This document shows, one piece after another, positions 42,362-51,742 of a stretch of 64,000 nucleotides of DNA. The position numbers and the translations under genes are program-made. Below the pieces are notes generated by a model. The model worked only from the letters and a program-made list of their open reading frames with translations. It was not told the origin of the DNA and searched no databases. Position 1 is the first letter of the stretch; each line of letters begins with the position of its first letter. The stretch is from Alphaproteobacteria bacterium (lineage in GTDB: Bacteria; Pseudomonadota; Alphaproteobacteria; CACIAM-22H2): the NCBI GenBank assembly GCA_017308135.1, contig JAFKFM010000016.1, forward strand, positions 1 to 64,000, read 5' to 3'.

Positions 42362-42847
42362 CTAACCCCGGATATGCAGAACGCAGATCAGCGTGAACAG
42401 GCGGCGCGCGGTGTTGAAGTCCATGACCATCTTGCCCTCCAACCGGTCGCGCAACAGCTGGGAGCCTTCGTTGTGAACGGCACGCCGCCCCATATCGAGC
42501 GCTTCGATCTGCGAGGGCGAAAGCCGCTTGATCGCGTCGTAATAGCTTTCGCAGACGGTGAAGTAGTCCTTGATCGTCGTGCGGAACGGCGTGAGCGGCA
42601 GCGGGTGCTTGTCGATCGACACGCCCGCTTCGCTTTTCAAATCGAAGATCAGGCGGTTTTCTTCGATCGACAGCGCGAGCTGGTACGGCCCCGGCGGGCC
42701 GCCGACCAGTTCGAAATCGTTCTCGTCGAGCAGATCGAAAATCGCGACCGTGCGCTCGTGCTCGATATCCGCGTTGCGCCGCACGCGCAGATTCTCGGCC
42801 AGGTCGATCTTGCAGATGCGGTTTCGCTTCTCGCCCGACCCGTCCAT
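42362..42847 (-). CDS. UPF0262 family protein
   Basis: This 161-residue protein matches UPF0262, a family restricted mainly to alphaproteobacteria, with RICKIDLAENLRVRRNADIEHERTVAI, GGPPGPYQLALSIEENRLIFDL and the C-terminal NEGSQLLRDRLEGKMVMDFNTARRLFTLICVLHIRG. Its function is unknown. It lies four bases after hisD, as in many related genomes. Confidence 0.92.
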   Translation of the reverse strand: MDGSGEKRNRICKIDLAENLRVRRNADIEHERTVAIFDLLDENDFELVGGPPGPYQLALSIEENRLIFDLKSEAGVSIDKHPLPLTPFRTTIKDYFTVCESYYDAIKRLSPSQIEALDMGRRAVHNEGSQLLRDRLEGKMVMDFNTARRLFTLICVLHIRG

Positions 42848-42851
42848 GGCG

Positions 42852-44153
42852 CTATCTCCGTTTGGGGCTGGTCCTTATCCGCAGCGAACGCGCGTGCGAG
42901 GCGAGCCCTTCGGCATCGGCCAATGTGGCGCCCGCTCCCGCAAGCCGCGCGAGGCCCTTCGCGTCCGCGCCGATCAGCGTCGTGCGCTTCATGAAATCGG
43001 ACGTGCCGAGACCTGAGGAGAAACGCGCCGTGCGGCTGGTCGGCAACACATGGTTCGGCCCCGCGAGATAATCGCCCAAAGCCTCGGGCGTGTGCACGCC
43101 CAGGAAGATGGCACCCGCATGGCGGATCTTGCGCGACAACGCTTCCGCAGCTTTGCAGGCAAGCTGCAAATGCTCGGGTGCCAAGCGATCGACCAGATCG
43201 ACCGCGTCGGCCAACTTCTTCACCACGACGACGGCGCCGTGATCGCGCCACGACGCGCTTGCAATCTCGCGGCGCGGATGGGTCGCCAGCTCGGCATCGA
43301 CCGCAGCGGAAACGGCTTGCGCGAACTTCGCGTCGTCGGTGATCAGCACCGATTGCGCGGCGGCATCGTGTTCGGCCTGGGCCAGAAGATCGACGGCGAT
43401 CCAGCGCGGGTTGGCCGTCTTGTCGGCGACGATGCAGACTTCCGACGGGCCCGCGATCAAATCGATGCCCACGGTTCCGAAGACCAACCGTTTGGCGGCG
43501 GCGACATAGGCGTTGCCGGGTCCGGTGATCTTGTCGACGGGCGCGATGGTCTTTGTGCCGAAAGCCAACGCGGCGACCGCTTGCGCCCCGCCGACGCGAT
43601 AGATTTCGTCGACACCCGCGATATCGCAAGCCGCGAGCACCAAGGGCTCGATATGGCCGTCGGGTGTCGGCACGGTCACGACCAAACGTTTCACGCCCGC
43701 AACCTTCGCGGGGATCGCGTTCATCAGCACCGAGGACGGATACGCCGCCTTGCCGCCGGGCACGTAGAGACCGGCCGCATCCAACGCGGTCCAACGCCAG
43801 CCGAGAGATACGCCGGCCCCATCGGTCCAGCGTGCACCCTCGGGCTTCATGCGCTTGTGGAATGCGGCGATGCGCGCGGCCGCGACTTCCAGCGCCTTCA
43901 ACGCCGGCTTCGAGCAAGCTTTGCGCGCGCGCGCGATTTCGGCGGCCGTTACGCGCATCGTCTTAGGTGTCAGCGTCAGCCGGTCGAAACGCTTTGTGTA
44001 TTCGATCAGCGCCGCGTCGCCGCGTTTGCGCACATCCGCGACGATCGTCGCGGCGGCCGCATCGGCATCGTGCGAGGATTCCTCGCGCGCCGCCAACAAC
44101 GCCGTGAAGTCGCGCGCGAAGCCGGGCTTGCCCGCGTCGAGCTTACGCGGCAC
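42852..44153 (-). CDS. hisD: Histidinol dehydrogenase
   Basis: This 433-residue enzyme catalyses the last two oxidations of histidine synthesis. It shows GGAQAVAALAFGTKTI, AGPSEVCIVADKTANPRWIAVDLLAQAEHD, the RLAPEHLQL segment with catalytic Glu and His, and GPNHVLPTSRTARFSSGLG. The start appears to be GTG at 44153, overlapping the end of hisG by 11 bases. Confidence 0.96.
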   Translation of the reverse strand: MPRKLDAGKPGFARDFTALLAAREESSHDADAAAATIVADVRKRGDAALIEYTKRFDRLTLTPKTMRVTAAEIARARKACSKPALKALEVAAARIAAFHKRMKPEGARWTDGAGVSLGWRWTALDAAGLYVPGGKAAYPSSVLMNAIPAKVAGVKRLVVTVPTPDGHIEPLVLAACDIAGVDEIYRVGGAQAVAALAFGTKTIAPVDKITGPGNAYVAAAKRLVFGTVGIDLIAGPSEVCIVADKTANPRWIAVDLLAQAEHDAAAQSVLITDDAKFAQAVSAAVDAELATHPRREIASASWRDHGAVVVVKKLADAVDLVDRLAPEHLQLACKAAEALSRKIRHAGAIFLGVHTPEALGDYLAGPNHVLPTSRTARFSSGLGTSDFMKRTTLIGADAKGLARLAGAGATLADAEGLASHARSLRIRTSPKRR

Positions 44154-44805
44154 GAACGACCTCCGCGATGCGATCGACCAGCGGGGCGATCTGCGCGTGG
44201 CGGGTTTTCAGCGCCGCGCGATTGACGATCAGCCGCGACGTGACGTCGGCGATGCGCTCGATCTCGACCAAGCCGTTGGCCTTCAGCGTGGCGCCGGTCG
44301 AGACGAGATCGACGATACGGCGCGCGACACCCAAGGCGGGCGCCAACTCGATCGCGCCGTTCAGCTTGATGCATTCGGCGTGCACACCGCGGCGCGCGAA
44401 ATGCTTGCGCGCGACGTTCGGATATTTCGTCGCGACGCGCACATGCGACCAGCGACGCGGATCGTCGCTGCCCGCGAGTTCCACGGGCTCGGCGACCGCG
44501 AGATGGCATTTGCCGATGCGCAAATCGAGCGGCGCGTAGATTTCGGGATAGTCGAATTCGACGATCACGTCGTCGCCCGCCACGCCGATATGCGCGGCCC
44601 CGAAGGCGACGAAGGTAGCGACGTCGAAGGCGCGCGCGCGCACGATGTCGAGACCGGGATCGTCGGTCTTGAAACGCAGCAGGCGCGTATTCGGATCGTC
44701 GAATTCGGGCTCGGGCGTGATCCCGGCACGGCGCAGCAGCGGCATTACCTCTTTCAGGATGCGGCCGTTGGGCAGGGCCAGGACGAGTTTTTCGTTGGGA
44801 TTCAC
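44143..44805 (-). CDS. hisG: ATP phosphoribosyltransferase, short form
   Basis: This 220-residue protein is a short-form HisG (LVLALPNGRILKE, FVAFGAAHIGVAGDDVIVE, DLVSTGATLKANGLVE). It lacks the C-terminal regulatory domain and in other bacteria works with the HisZ regulatory subunit. No hisZ is in the window. A GTG at 44805 with GGAG upstream is the best start. An upstream in-frame start at 44859 is less likely. Confidence 0.92.
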   Translation of the reverse strand: MNPNEKLVLALPNGRILKEVMPLLRRAGITPEPEFDDPNTRLLRFKTDDPGLDIVRARAFDVATFVAFGAAHIGVAGDDVIVEFDYPEIYAPLDLRIGKCHLAVAEPVELAGSDDPRRWSHVRVATKYPNVARKHFARRGVHAECIKLNGAIELAPALGVARRIVDLVSTGATLKANGLVEIERIADVTSRLIVNRAALKTRHAQIAPLVDRIAEVVRAA

Positions 44806-44889
44806 GTTCGCAACACTCCGGATGGCGGCGGTTATAACCGCCGGCGGCCGGGCTGTCATGGCACGGAAAAAGGCGGTTAGTTCAAATGG

Positions 44890-45378
44890 TTAGGCGACGG
44901 AATGTCGCGGACGCCATTGCGTGGGCCAGGGTTCGCCCAGATCGCGCATCAGGCAGGCGATCGCCTTGCCTTCCAATCGCAGCTTCGCATCGCCCGCGAA
45001 AACGATCGTGATCGCGCCGTCCTGCGCGTCGATCGTCAGCAACTCGAGCACCTTGCCGCGATCCTTTTGATCGAGGCCCTTGCAGCGCACGGCCTCGACG
45101 CCCTGAAAGTGGATCGCGCAATTGACGCGCTCGTAATTGGCGCAAGGCAGGAAGGCGACGTCCGGCACGTCGTCGGGCGTGGGCGTTTGGGCGTCGGGCG
45201 CGCTTTCCCACGTCTTGTCGCAATTCTCCCAACGGAAACGATTGGCGACCAGAACGAATTCTTTGGCGCCGGCTTCGAACTTCATGTCGGCGAGCGGGAT
45301 CAGCGCATCCTGAAGACAGGCGGCGACGATGCGGAAATCCTCCGCGTCGGTCGCCTTCAGTTTCAGGCACTCGCCCAT
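44890..45378 (-). CDS. DUF2948 family protein
   Basis: This 162-residue protein belongs to DUF2948, an alphaproteobacterial family usually encoded beside murA. It shows LKLKATDAEDFRIVAACLQDALIPLADMKFE, a FRWE segment and the C-terminal IACLMRDLGEPWPTQWRPRH. Its function is unknown. The ATG overlaps the murA stop by one base (TGATG), so it is probably translationally coupled. Confidence 0.88.
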   Translation of the reverse strand: MGECLKLKATDAEDFRIVAACLQDALIPLADMKFEAGAKEFVLVANRFRWENCDKTWESAPDAQTPTPDDVPDVAFLPCANYERVNCAIHFQGVEAVRCKGLDQKDRGKVLELLTIDAQDGAITIVFAGDAKLRLEGKAIACLMRDLGEPWPTQWRPRHSVA

Positions 45379-46667
45379 CACGCCGCGTCCTTGACCCGTT
45401 CGATATCCGCACCGCACGCGGCGAACTTGGCTTCCAAACGCTCGTAGCCGCGATCGAGGTGATAGACGCGATTGACGATCGTCTCGCCCTGCGCGACCAG
45501 CCCGGCGATGACCAGCGACACCGACGCGCGCAGATCGGTCGCCATCACGGGGGCGCCGGTGAGCTTGGGCACGCCGCGCACCATGGCCGAGCCGCCGTGA
45601 AGATTGATATTGGCGCCCATGCGGCGCAGTTCAGGGACGTGCATGAAGCGGTTCTCGAAGATCGTTTCGGTGATCATCGAAGCGCCTTCGGCCGTCGTCA
45701 ACAGCGCCATCATCTGCGCTTGAAGATCGGTCGGGAAGCCCGGGAACGGCTCGGTCATCACGTCCACGCCGACCAGCGGCGCGTTGGTGCGGCGCACGCG
45801 AAGCCCGCGCGCCGTATCCTCGATCGTAACACCCGCTTGGGTCAGCACCGTCGCGGCCGAGGCGATCAGATCGCTGCGCCCGCCGATCAATTCGACGTCG
45901 CCGCCGGTCGCCGCCGCCGCCATCGCATAGGTGCCGAGTTCGATCCGATCGGGCAGGATCGAATGCGTCGTGCCCGACAATTTCGTGCCGCCATGGATCG
46001 TCAGCGTGTCGGTATCGACACCTTCGATCTGGGCGCCCATCGCGATCAGGCAGCGGGCGAGATCGCCGATCTCCGGCTCGCGCGCCGCGTTGGACAGGAC
46101 GGTCGTGCCCTTGGCGAGCGTCGCCGCCATCATCAGATTTTCGGTGGCGCCTACCGAGATGAACGGGAACACGAAACGCGCGCCCTTCAAGCCGCCGGGG
46201 GCGAAGGCTTCGACATAGCCTTCGCGCAATTCGATCTTGGCGCCGAGCGCTTCGAGGCCTTTGAGGTGGAGATCGACGGGCCGCGCACCGATGGCGCAGC
46301 CGCCGGGCAGCGAGACCTTCGCCTTTCCTTCGCGCGCGACCAGGGGCCCGAGCACCAGGATCGAGGCGCGCATCTTGCGCACCAAATCGTATTCGGCGGT
46401 GGTGTTGGAAATCTTGCGCGCGGTCAGCGCCAGCACGCGGCCCTGGTGGCCGCCTTCGGCATGACCGTCCAGCGCGATTTCCACGCCCAGCGTGCCGAGC
46501 AGATTGGCGAGGGTCGTGATGTCGGCCAGATGCGGGATATTGGCCAGGCGCAACGTCCCGTCGGTCAACAGACTCGCCGCCATCAAAGGCAGTGCCGCGT
46601 TCTTCGCCCCACCGATCGGGATGCTGCCGACGAGGGCCTTGCCCCCGCGAATGCGAATTCTGTCCAT
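45378..46667 (-). CDS. murA: UDP-N-acetylglucosamine 1-carboxyvinyltransferase
   Basis: This 429-residue enzyme performs the first committed step of peptidoglycan synthesis, adding enolpyruvate to UDP-GlcNAc. It has the catalytic lysine K22 (GGAKNAALP) and the fosfomycin-target cysteine C124 (PGGCAIGARPVDLHL). The C-terminus has SLVIAGLVAQGETIVNRVYHLDRGYERLE. The ATG at 46667 was chosen over a TTG at 46682. Confidence 0.97.
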   Translation of the reverse strand: MDRIRIRGGKALVGSIPIGGAKNAALPLMAASLLTDGTLRLANIPHLADITTLANLLGTLGVEIALDGHAEGGHQGRVLALTARKISNTTAEYDLVRKMRASILVLGPLVAREGKAKVSLPGGCAIGARPVDLHLKGLEALGAKIELREGYVEAFAPGGLKGARFVFPFISVGATENLMMAATLAKGTTVLSNAAREPEIGDLARCLIAMGAQIEGVDTDTLTIHGGTKLSGTTHSILPDRIELGTYAMAAAATGGDVELIGGRSDLIASAATVLTQAGVTIEDTARGLRVRRTNAPLVGVDVMTEPFPGFPTDLQAQMMALLTTAEGASMITETIFENRFMHVPELRRMGANINLHGGSAMVRGVPKLTGAPVMATDLRASVSLVIAGLVAQGETIVNRVYHLDRGYERLEAKFAACGADIERVKDAA

Positions 46668-46741
46668 GAGCCTCGTCGCCAACCGCGTTTGGAATCTCTT
46701 ACCCCGCGGTTGTGGCGAAATCCAGGCCGCTTTGGGGAAAC

Positions 46742-47431
46742 TCAGAAACCAGCGCCCGGCTTGGCCAAATAGGCCTTTTCGGCCTCGGTATCCGGCCGAC
46801 CGAGAATGGCGTTGCGATGCGGGAATCGACCGAATTCGGCGATCACGGCGCGATGTTTATGGGCGTAATCGACGACGTTCGCACGCCACGGCGTTTCGGG
46901 CAGCGCTTCCATCAGGGCGCAAGCCTCGTCCTGGGCGGCGCGGTCTTCGGCGTGTTCGAAAGGCAGATAGACGAACATCCGCGCGGCCGGGTCGAGCGCG
47001 CGGTCGAAGCCTTTCGCCACCGTCGCGCGCGCGGCCGCCAGCGCCATCGCGTCGGTCGCGAAGGCTTGCGCCGTACCCCGATGGAGATTGCGCGGCGCTT
47101 GGTCGAGCAAAAGGATGAGGGCGAGCGAGCCCTCCTCCGTGTCGAGCCAGGATTTGAGTTCGCCCTTCGCCGCGCGCTCGGCGAGCGGCCCCAGTTTCGC
47201 GCGGCATTCGGCGTCGAACGCGTCATCCTTCGCGAACCACGCTTGACGGAATTCGCCCGGCGGACCCGCGAACCAGAAATCGAGCACGCCGCGGATCGCC
47301 GCTTCGGTTTCGGCCGCTTCGCGCCCGCGCGCCTGGGCTTTACGCTTGCGCAAATTCATGCGCAGCGCTTCGGCCTCGCGCGTCTTGCGCCGCGCTTCTT
47401 CGAGCTGCGCATGCAAATTCTTTACGGTCAT
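46742..47431 (-). CDS. DUF924 family protein
   Basis: This 229-residue protein has the DUF924 hallmarks: VLDFWFAGPP near residue 49, a WLDTEEGSLALILLLDQAPRNLHRGTAQAFATD segment, YLPFEHAED and RFPHRNAILGR near the C-terminus. An N-terminal basic coiled-coil-like extension (about 45 residues) precedes the domain. The fold is helical and the function unknown. The ATG overlaps the stop of the exporter gene by four bases. Confidence 0.87.
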   Translation of the reverse strand: MTVKNLHAQLEEARRKTREAEALRMNLRKRKAQARGREAAETEAAIRGVLDFWFAGPPGEFRQAWFAKDDAFDAECRAKLGPLAERAAKGELKSWLDTEEGSLALILLLDQAPRNLHRGTAQAFATDAMALAAARATVAKGFDRALDPAARMFVYLPFEHAEDRAAQDEACALMEALPETPWRANVVDYAHKHRAVIAEFGRFPHRNAILGRPDTEAEKAYLAKPGAGF

Positions 47432-48636
47432 ACGCGCGGCGCCAATCGGTTGGACAGGAACGCGAGCGCCGCGCAACCCGCCATGACGGCGCACATCGGC
47501 AAGGCCGTGCCGTTATCGAACAGCCCCACAAGCACGCTGGTCAGCGCGCCGACCGCGAATTGAAGCGCCCCCGCCAAGGCCGAGGCCGCCCCCGCAATAT
47601 GCGGGAACGGCGACATGGCGCCGGCCATCGAATTGGCGCCGATCGCGCCCATCGTGAACATGTAGAGGAAGATCGTGACGACCAGCCCGGCCAATCCGCC
47701 GAAACCGGTGATGCCGACCGCAAGAATGGCGAGGCCCACGAACACCGCGAATGTGTGGCCGAAGCGCAATGTACGGTCGAGCCCGAAGCGCGGCATGAAG
47801 CGGCCGTTGAGCGTGCTCGACATCATCATCGCGATCACGTTCAAGCCGAACAGGAAGCCGTAATATTGCGGCGGCACGCCGAAGATCTCGATATAGACGA
47901 AGGGCGTGCCGGCGATATAGGCGAACATCGCGCCGAAAAAGAACGCGCCGCCGAAGGCGTAGGACAGGAAGCGGCGGTTGAACGCGAGTTCGGTATAGGC
48001 CGCGAGGATCGACCGCCAATGCGCCGAGCGGCGCTTTCCTTCGCCATGCGTTTCGGGGATTTTGAACAGCACCGACAGCACGATCAGCGTCGCGATCAAC
48101 AGCACGACGAAGATCGCGCGCCAGCCCAGCCATAATTCGACGACGCCGCCGATCATCGGGGCGAGCATGGGGGCCGCCCCCATCACCAGCATCATCATCG
48201 ACATCATCACGCCCGCGCGCTCGCGGTCGAACACGTCGCGCACCATCGCGCGCACCATGACCGGTGTCACGCAAGCACCCACCGCCTGAACGAATCGCGC
48301 GGCGATCAGGAAATCGTTGTTGGGGGCGAGTGCCGCCGCGATCGATCCGGCGGCGAAGATCAGCAATCCCGCCAATGTCGGCCAGCGGCGGCCGAACCTG
48401 TCGCCGATCGGGCCCCAGACGAGCTGCCCGATGCCGAACCCGGCGAAGAACACGCCGAGAGTGAGTTGCACCTCGTGCTGGCTGGCCGCGAACTCGCGCC
48501 CGATCGCCGGCAAAGCCGGCAAATACATATCGACCGAGAGCGGGGTCAGGCCCATCAACCCGCCCAGAACGGCCACGAAAACCCTGTCGCCCGGCCAGGG
48601 ATCCGGCCGGGGCCCGCCTTCCAACGCCTTGAACAT
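47428..48636 (-). CDS. Bcr/CflA-type multidrug efflux MFS transporter
   Basis: This 402-residue membrane protein has twelve predicted helices and the first-loop motif GPIGDRFGRRWPTLAG of major facilitator drug exporters. The N-terminal PLSVDMYLPALPAIGREF is typical of the Bcr/CflA subfamily. It should export drugs or small metabolites with proton exchange. The natural substrate is unknown. Confidence 0.9.
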   Translation of the reverse strand: MFKALEGGPRPDPWPGDRVFVAVLGGLMGLTPLSVDMYLPALPAIGREFAASQHEVQLTLGVFFAGFGIGQLVWGPIGDRFGRRWPTLAGLLIFAAGSIAAALAPNNDFLIAARFVQAVGACVTPVMVRAMVRDVFDRERAGVMMSMMMLVMGAAPMLAPMIGGVVELWLGWRAIFVVLLIATLIVLSVLFKIPETHGEGKRRSAHWRSILAAYTELAFNRRFLSYAFGGAFFFGAMFAYIAGTPFVYIEIFGVPPQYYGFLFGLNVIAMMMSSTLNGRFMPRFGLDRTLRFGHTFAVFVGLAILAVGITGFGGLAGLVVTIFLYMFTMGAIGANSMAGAMSPFPHIAGAASALAGALQFAVGALTSVLVGLFDNGTALPMCAVMAGCAALAFLSNRLAPRV

Positions 48637-48659
48637 GGTGTGCGTTGTAGGCCTTGCGA

Positions 48660-49535
48660 TTAGATCGCGTCGAGCGGGATTTTCAGATAGCGCGTGCCGT
48701 TCGCTTCGGCCGGCGGCAATTCGCCGGCCCTTATATTGACCTGGATCGAGGGCAGCAGCAGCACGGGGGCGGCCAGCGTCTTGTCGCGGGTTTCCCGCAT
48801 TTTCACGAAGGAATCCTCGTCGACTCCGTCGCGGACATGGATGTTACCGGCGCGCTGTTCGGCGACGGTCGTGGACACAAGCGGCCCCCGCGTTTCCGGC
48901 GGATAGTCATGGCAGACATGCAGGATCGTATCGCCCGGCAACGCCAAAACGCGCCGGATCGAGCGATACAGCGTGCGCGCGTCGCCGCCGGGAAAGTCGC
49001 AGCGCGCCGTGCCCAGATCGGGCATGAACATCGTGTCGCCCAGAAAGATTTGCGCCGGCCCGGCGCCCGTTTCCAGCACCAGCATGGTGCAGGACGGCGT
49101 GTGACCGGGCGTGCTCCACACCGTGAGCTTCGCGGCCCCGATATCGATCGTATCGCCCTCCGCCAGCAGACGATCGAATTGCCGCCCGTCGACCGGAAAA
49201 TCCGGGCCGAGATTGAGAATGCCTGCCCAAGTCGCCTGCACCTTGCCGACGCGGGTTCCCGTCGCGATCTTGGCGCCGAAGCGCCGTTTGAACCAAGGTG
49301 CGGCCGATAGATGGTCGGCATGGGCATGGGTTTCGATCACCCAGTCGAGGGCGCAATCCCCGATCAGCGCGGCGAGCTTCTCGGCCGTCGCGGTCGAGGT
49401 CCGGCTCGCCTTGGGATCGTAATCGAGGACCGGATCGATCACCGCCGCGCGGCGGGCCTTGCGATCGGCGACGACATAGCCGACCGTGCCCGTCACGGGA
49501 TCGAATACGGACTCGACGGTGATCGCGTTCGGCAT
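48660..49535 (-). CDS. MBL-fold hydrolase, persulfide dioxygenase-like
   Basis: This 291-residue protein has the metallo-beta-lactamase motif THAHADH (H70, H72, D74, H75) and TPGHTPSC, FLGDTMFMPD and HVCHDYPP as further metal-binding blocks. It resembles ETHE1/Blh-like persulfide dioxygenases, which convert glutathione persulfide to sulfite. Its gene is divergent from a rhodanese gene 60 bp away, a pairing seen in sulfide-detoxification operons. The ArsR-type repressor often found with them is not present here. Confidence 0.85.
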   Translation of the reverse strand: MPNAITVESVFDPVTGTVGYVVADRKARRAAVIDPVLDYDPKASRTSTATAEKLAALIGDCALDWVIETHAHADHLSAAPWFKRRFGAKIATGTRVGKVQATWAGILNLGPDFPVDGRQFDRLLAEGDTIDIGAAKLTVWSTPGHTPSCTMLVLETGAGPAQIFLGDTMFMPDLGTARCDFPGGDARTLYRSIRRVLALPGDTILHVCHDYPPETRGPLVSTTVAEQRAGNIHVRDGVDEDSFVKMRETRDKTLAAPVLLLPSIQVNIRAGELPPAEANGTRYLKIPLDAI

Positions 49536-49546
49536 GGGCTGGCCCC

Positions 49547-49575
49547 TTGAACTTTAGCGTTCTCTAATATATATC
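49547..49575 (+). promoter_or_regulatory. Candidate promoter for the rhodanese gene
   Basis: In the 60-bp gap between the hydrolase and rhodanese genes, TTGAAC (49547-49552) is followed after 17 bases by TATATC (49570-49575). The sequence TAATATATATCC is strikingly AT-rich for this genome. It also marks the only region where a divergent regulator could act on both genes. The box matches are imperfect. Confidence 0.4.
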
Positions 49576-49595
49576 CTGCGGCGAGGAGACTTACA

Positions 49596-50126
49596 ATGTC
49601 CGTTCCGATGAATGAAGTCGACGCCGCGACGCTGAAGACCTGGATGGATCGCGGCGAAGCCGTGCTGGTCGATGTGCGCGAGGAGAACGAATTCGCGCGC
49701 GAGAGCATTCCGGGCGCGACGCTTGTCCCGCTGTCGAAATTCGATCCGGCGCAGGTCCCGGCCGCGAACGGCAAGAAGCTGGTCGTGCATTGCCTGTCCG
49801 GCAAGCGCTCGGCCAACGCGCAAGCCCAGCTCGCCAAAGCGGGTATCTCGGCGATCAACTTTTCCGGCGGCATCATGGGCTGGAAGGCGGCGGGCCTGCC
49901 GATCCGCGAGAATAAATCCGCGCCCTTGCCGATGATGCGCCAAGTGCAGATCGCGGCGGGATCGCTGGTGCTGACCGGCGCGGTGCTGGGCGCCTTCGCG
50001 CATCCCGGGTTCTACGCCCTGTCGGCCGCCGTGGGTGCCGGGTTGATCTTCGCAGGAATCACCGGCTGGTGCGGCATGACCAGCGTGCTGGGGCTTCTGC
50101 CGTATAACCGCGCTTCCAAGGGCTGA
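49596..50126 (+). CDS. Rhodanese-like protein with DUF2892 membrane domain
   Basis: This 176-residue protein has an N-terminal rhodanese domain with active-site loop CLSGKRS (C66) and VDVREENEFARESIPGA. The C-terminal 65 residues contain two hydrophobic helices and GITGWCGMTSVLGLLPYNR, the DUF2892 pattern. It may transfer sulfane sulfur at the membrane. GAGGAG precedes the ATG. It is divergent from the persulfide dioxygenase-like gene, with which it probably acts. Confidence 0.9.
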   Translation: MSVPMNEVDAATLKTWMDRGEAVLVDVREENEFARESIPGATLVPLSKFDPAQVPAANGKKLVVHCLSGKRSANAQAQLAKAGISAINFSGGIMGWKAAGLPIRENKSAPLPMMRQVQIAAGSLVLTGAVLGAFAHPGFYALSAAVGAGLIFAGITGWCGMTSVLGLLPYNRASKG

Positions 50127-50181
50127 CGCGGGCTGTTAGGCTTGCCGCCAAGAAATCACGTTTCTTGCGGAAGTTGTCCCG

Positions 50182-51096
50182 ATGCCCTTTACCTTTAGCG
50201 GCGGCGAAATCTTTCTGATCGCGCTGGCGATTTTCTTCCTCGGCTTCGCGGCGACGGCGATCAAAATCGTCCCGCAATCCGAGGAATACATCGTCGAGCA
50301 ATTCGGCAAATACGTGGGCACGCTGAAAGCGGGCCTGCATTTCGTGCTGCCGATCGTCAATCACGTCGCGCACAAGGTCAGCGTTCTCGAACGCCAGCTT
50401 GAGCCGCAGCAGATCAGCGTCATCACCAAGGACAATGTCGAGATTAGCCTGACGACGGCGGTGTTCTTCCGCATCGTCGATGCGTCCAAATCGGTCTATC
50501 GCATCTCGAACGTCGATCAGGCGGTCAAGACGACGGTGACCAGCATCGTGCGATCGACCTGCGGCCAGTTGGAGTTCGACGAGATCCAATCGCGCCGCGA
50601 CCATATCAACGATCAGATCAAAACCTCGCTGAGCGAGGCGTGCGGCGTGTGGGGCATCGAGATCACGCGCACCGAAGTTCTCGACGTGTCGGTCGACAGC
50701 GCGACGCGCACCGCCATGCAGCAGCAATTGAACGCCGAACGCGAACGCCGCGCCGCCGTCACGAAAGCCGAAGGCGACCGTCAAGCGCAGCAATTGAAGG
50801 CGGACGGAGAACTCTACACCGCGCAGAAACACGCCGAAGGGCGCCGCGTGCTGGCCGACGCCGAAGCCTATGCCACGCGCACGGTCGGCGATTCGATCCG
50901 CGACAATGGCCAAGCCGCGATCGATTTCGAAATCCGCAAGAAGCAGATCGAAGGCCTGACCGAGCTTGGCCGCTCGCCCAACACGAAGCTGCTGGTTCTG
51001 CCGACCGACGTGACCCAGACGCTGGGCACGGTCGCCGCCGTGGTCGAAGCGTTGAAGGACGGCCCCGCCGGAAAGGCCTCGCCGTGGAAATCCTAG
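50182..51096 (+). CDS. SPFH/Band 7 (stomatin-like) membrane protein
   Basis: This 304-residue protein has an N-terminal membrane helix (FLIALAIFFLGFAATAIKI), an SPFH domain (PQSEEYIVEQFGKYVGTLKAGLHFVLP) and a coiled-coil stretch (about residues 180-240, with AERERRAAVTKAEGDRQAQ). Such proteins form large ring-shaped membrane complexes and scaffold proteases or lipid microdomains. It is paired with the NfeD gene that overlaps its end, as is common for QmcA/YbbK-type proteins. Confidence 0.9.
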   Translation: MPFTFSGGEIFLIALAIFFLGFAATAIKIVPQSEEYIVEQFGKYVGTLKAGLHFVLPIVNHVAHKVSVLERQLEPQQISVITKDNVEISLTTAVFFRIVDASKSVYRISNVDQAVKTTVTSIVRSTCGQLEFDEIQSRRDHINDQIKTSLSEACGVWGIEITRTEVLDVSVDSATRTAMQQQLNAERERRAAVTKAEGDRQAQQLKADGELYTAQKHAEGRRVLADAEAYATRTVGDSIRDNGQAAIDFEIRKKQIEGLTELGRSPNTKLLVLPTDVTQTLGTVAAVVEALKDGPAGKASPWKS

Positions 51097-51359
51097 GCTG
51101 GGCGACCGGCAATCCCACGATCCTTTGGGCGTTGGTCGGGGTCGGTTTTCTGCTGATCGAACTCGCAATGCCCGGCGGGTTCTTCCTGTCTTTCGCCCTC
51201 GCCGGATTTCTGACCGCGCTCGCCGCCTACGCCGGCTGGATCGGCGGCGGCATCGTGCCGCTGCTGGTCTTCGCGATTTTGGGCGCCGCGACGATCCTGC
51301 CCTTGCGCCGCCTGCTCGCGCGTTTTCGCCCACAAGTGAAAGACATCAACGATTATTAG
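51084..51359 (+). CDS. NfeD family protein (short form)
   Basis: This 91-residue protein has three hydrophobic segments and LLIELAMPGGFFLSFALAGFLTAL, matching short NfeD-like proteins. It is probably the membrane partner of the SPFH protein, whose gene it overlaps by 13 bases. The start is GTG at 51084, with GGAAAGG upstream. It lacks the soluble OB-like NfeD C-terminal domain of longer relatives. Confidence 0.82.
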   Translation: MEILGWATGNPTILWALVGVGFLLIELAMPGGFFLSFALAGFLTALAAYAGWIGGGIVPLLVFAILGAATILPLRRLLARFRPQVKDINDY

Positions 51360-51742
51360 CCGGGATCGCGGCCCAGGGCGCGCAACGCTTCGCGCGTGCG
51401 CTCGATCTCGTCCTGGATGACGCGGCGATAGGCCTCGTAAAGACCGGGCGGAATATTGTCGAACGTGCCGGTCTGGCTCGCGCGCAATTGCGCCAAGCGG
51501 CGTTCGAGGCGGAACACTTGCGCGGCGTTGTCGTCTTCGCGCCCCGCCTCCAGCCGTGTGACGATCGAAGCAAGGCGTTCGCGCAAAACCTTGCGCAGAT
51601 CATCGTCCAGCGGCCGGTCGAGCAGCACTTCCATCTGTGCCGCGAGTTTTTCGAATTCGAAACGCACATCGACCGGCGGACGCTGCTCCTGCGCGACCGC
51701 AGGTATCGCGGTCAAGACGAGCGCGAGGACCAGCGCCCTCAT
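51356..51742 (-). CDS. Exported helical protein of unknown function
   Basis: This 128-residue protein has a short signal peptide (LVLALVLTAIPAVAQ, cleavage near residue 18) and a mature region that looks wholly helical, with VRFEFEKLAAQMEVLLDRPL and many charged heptad-like segments. No family was recognised. The ATG overlaps the stop of the AlkA-like gene by four bases, and its own stop interlocks with the convergent NfeD gene. Confidence 0.65.
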   Translation of the reverse strand: MRALVLALVLTAIPAVAQEQRPPVDVRFEFEKLAAQMEVLLDRPLDDDLRKVLRERLASIVTRLEAGREDDNAAQVFRLERRLAQLRASQTGTFDNIPPGLYEAYRRVIQDEIERTREALRALGRDPG

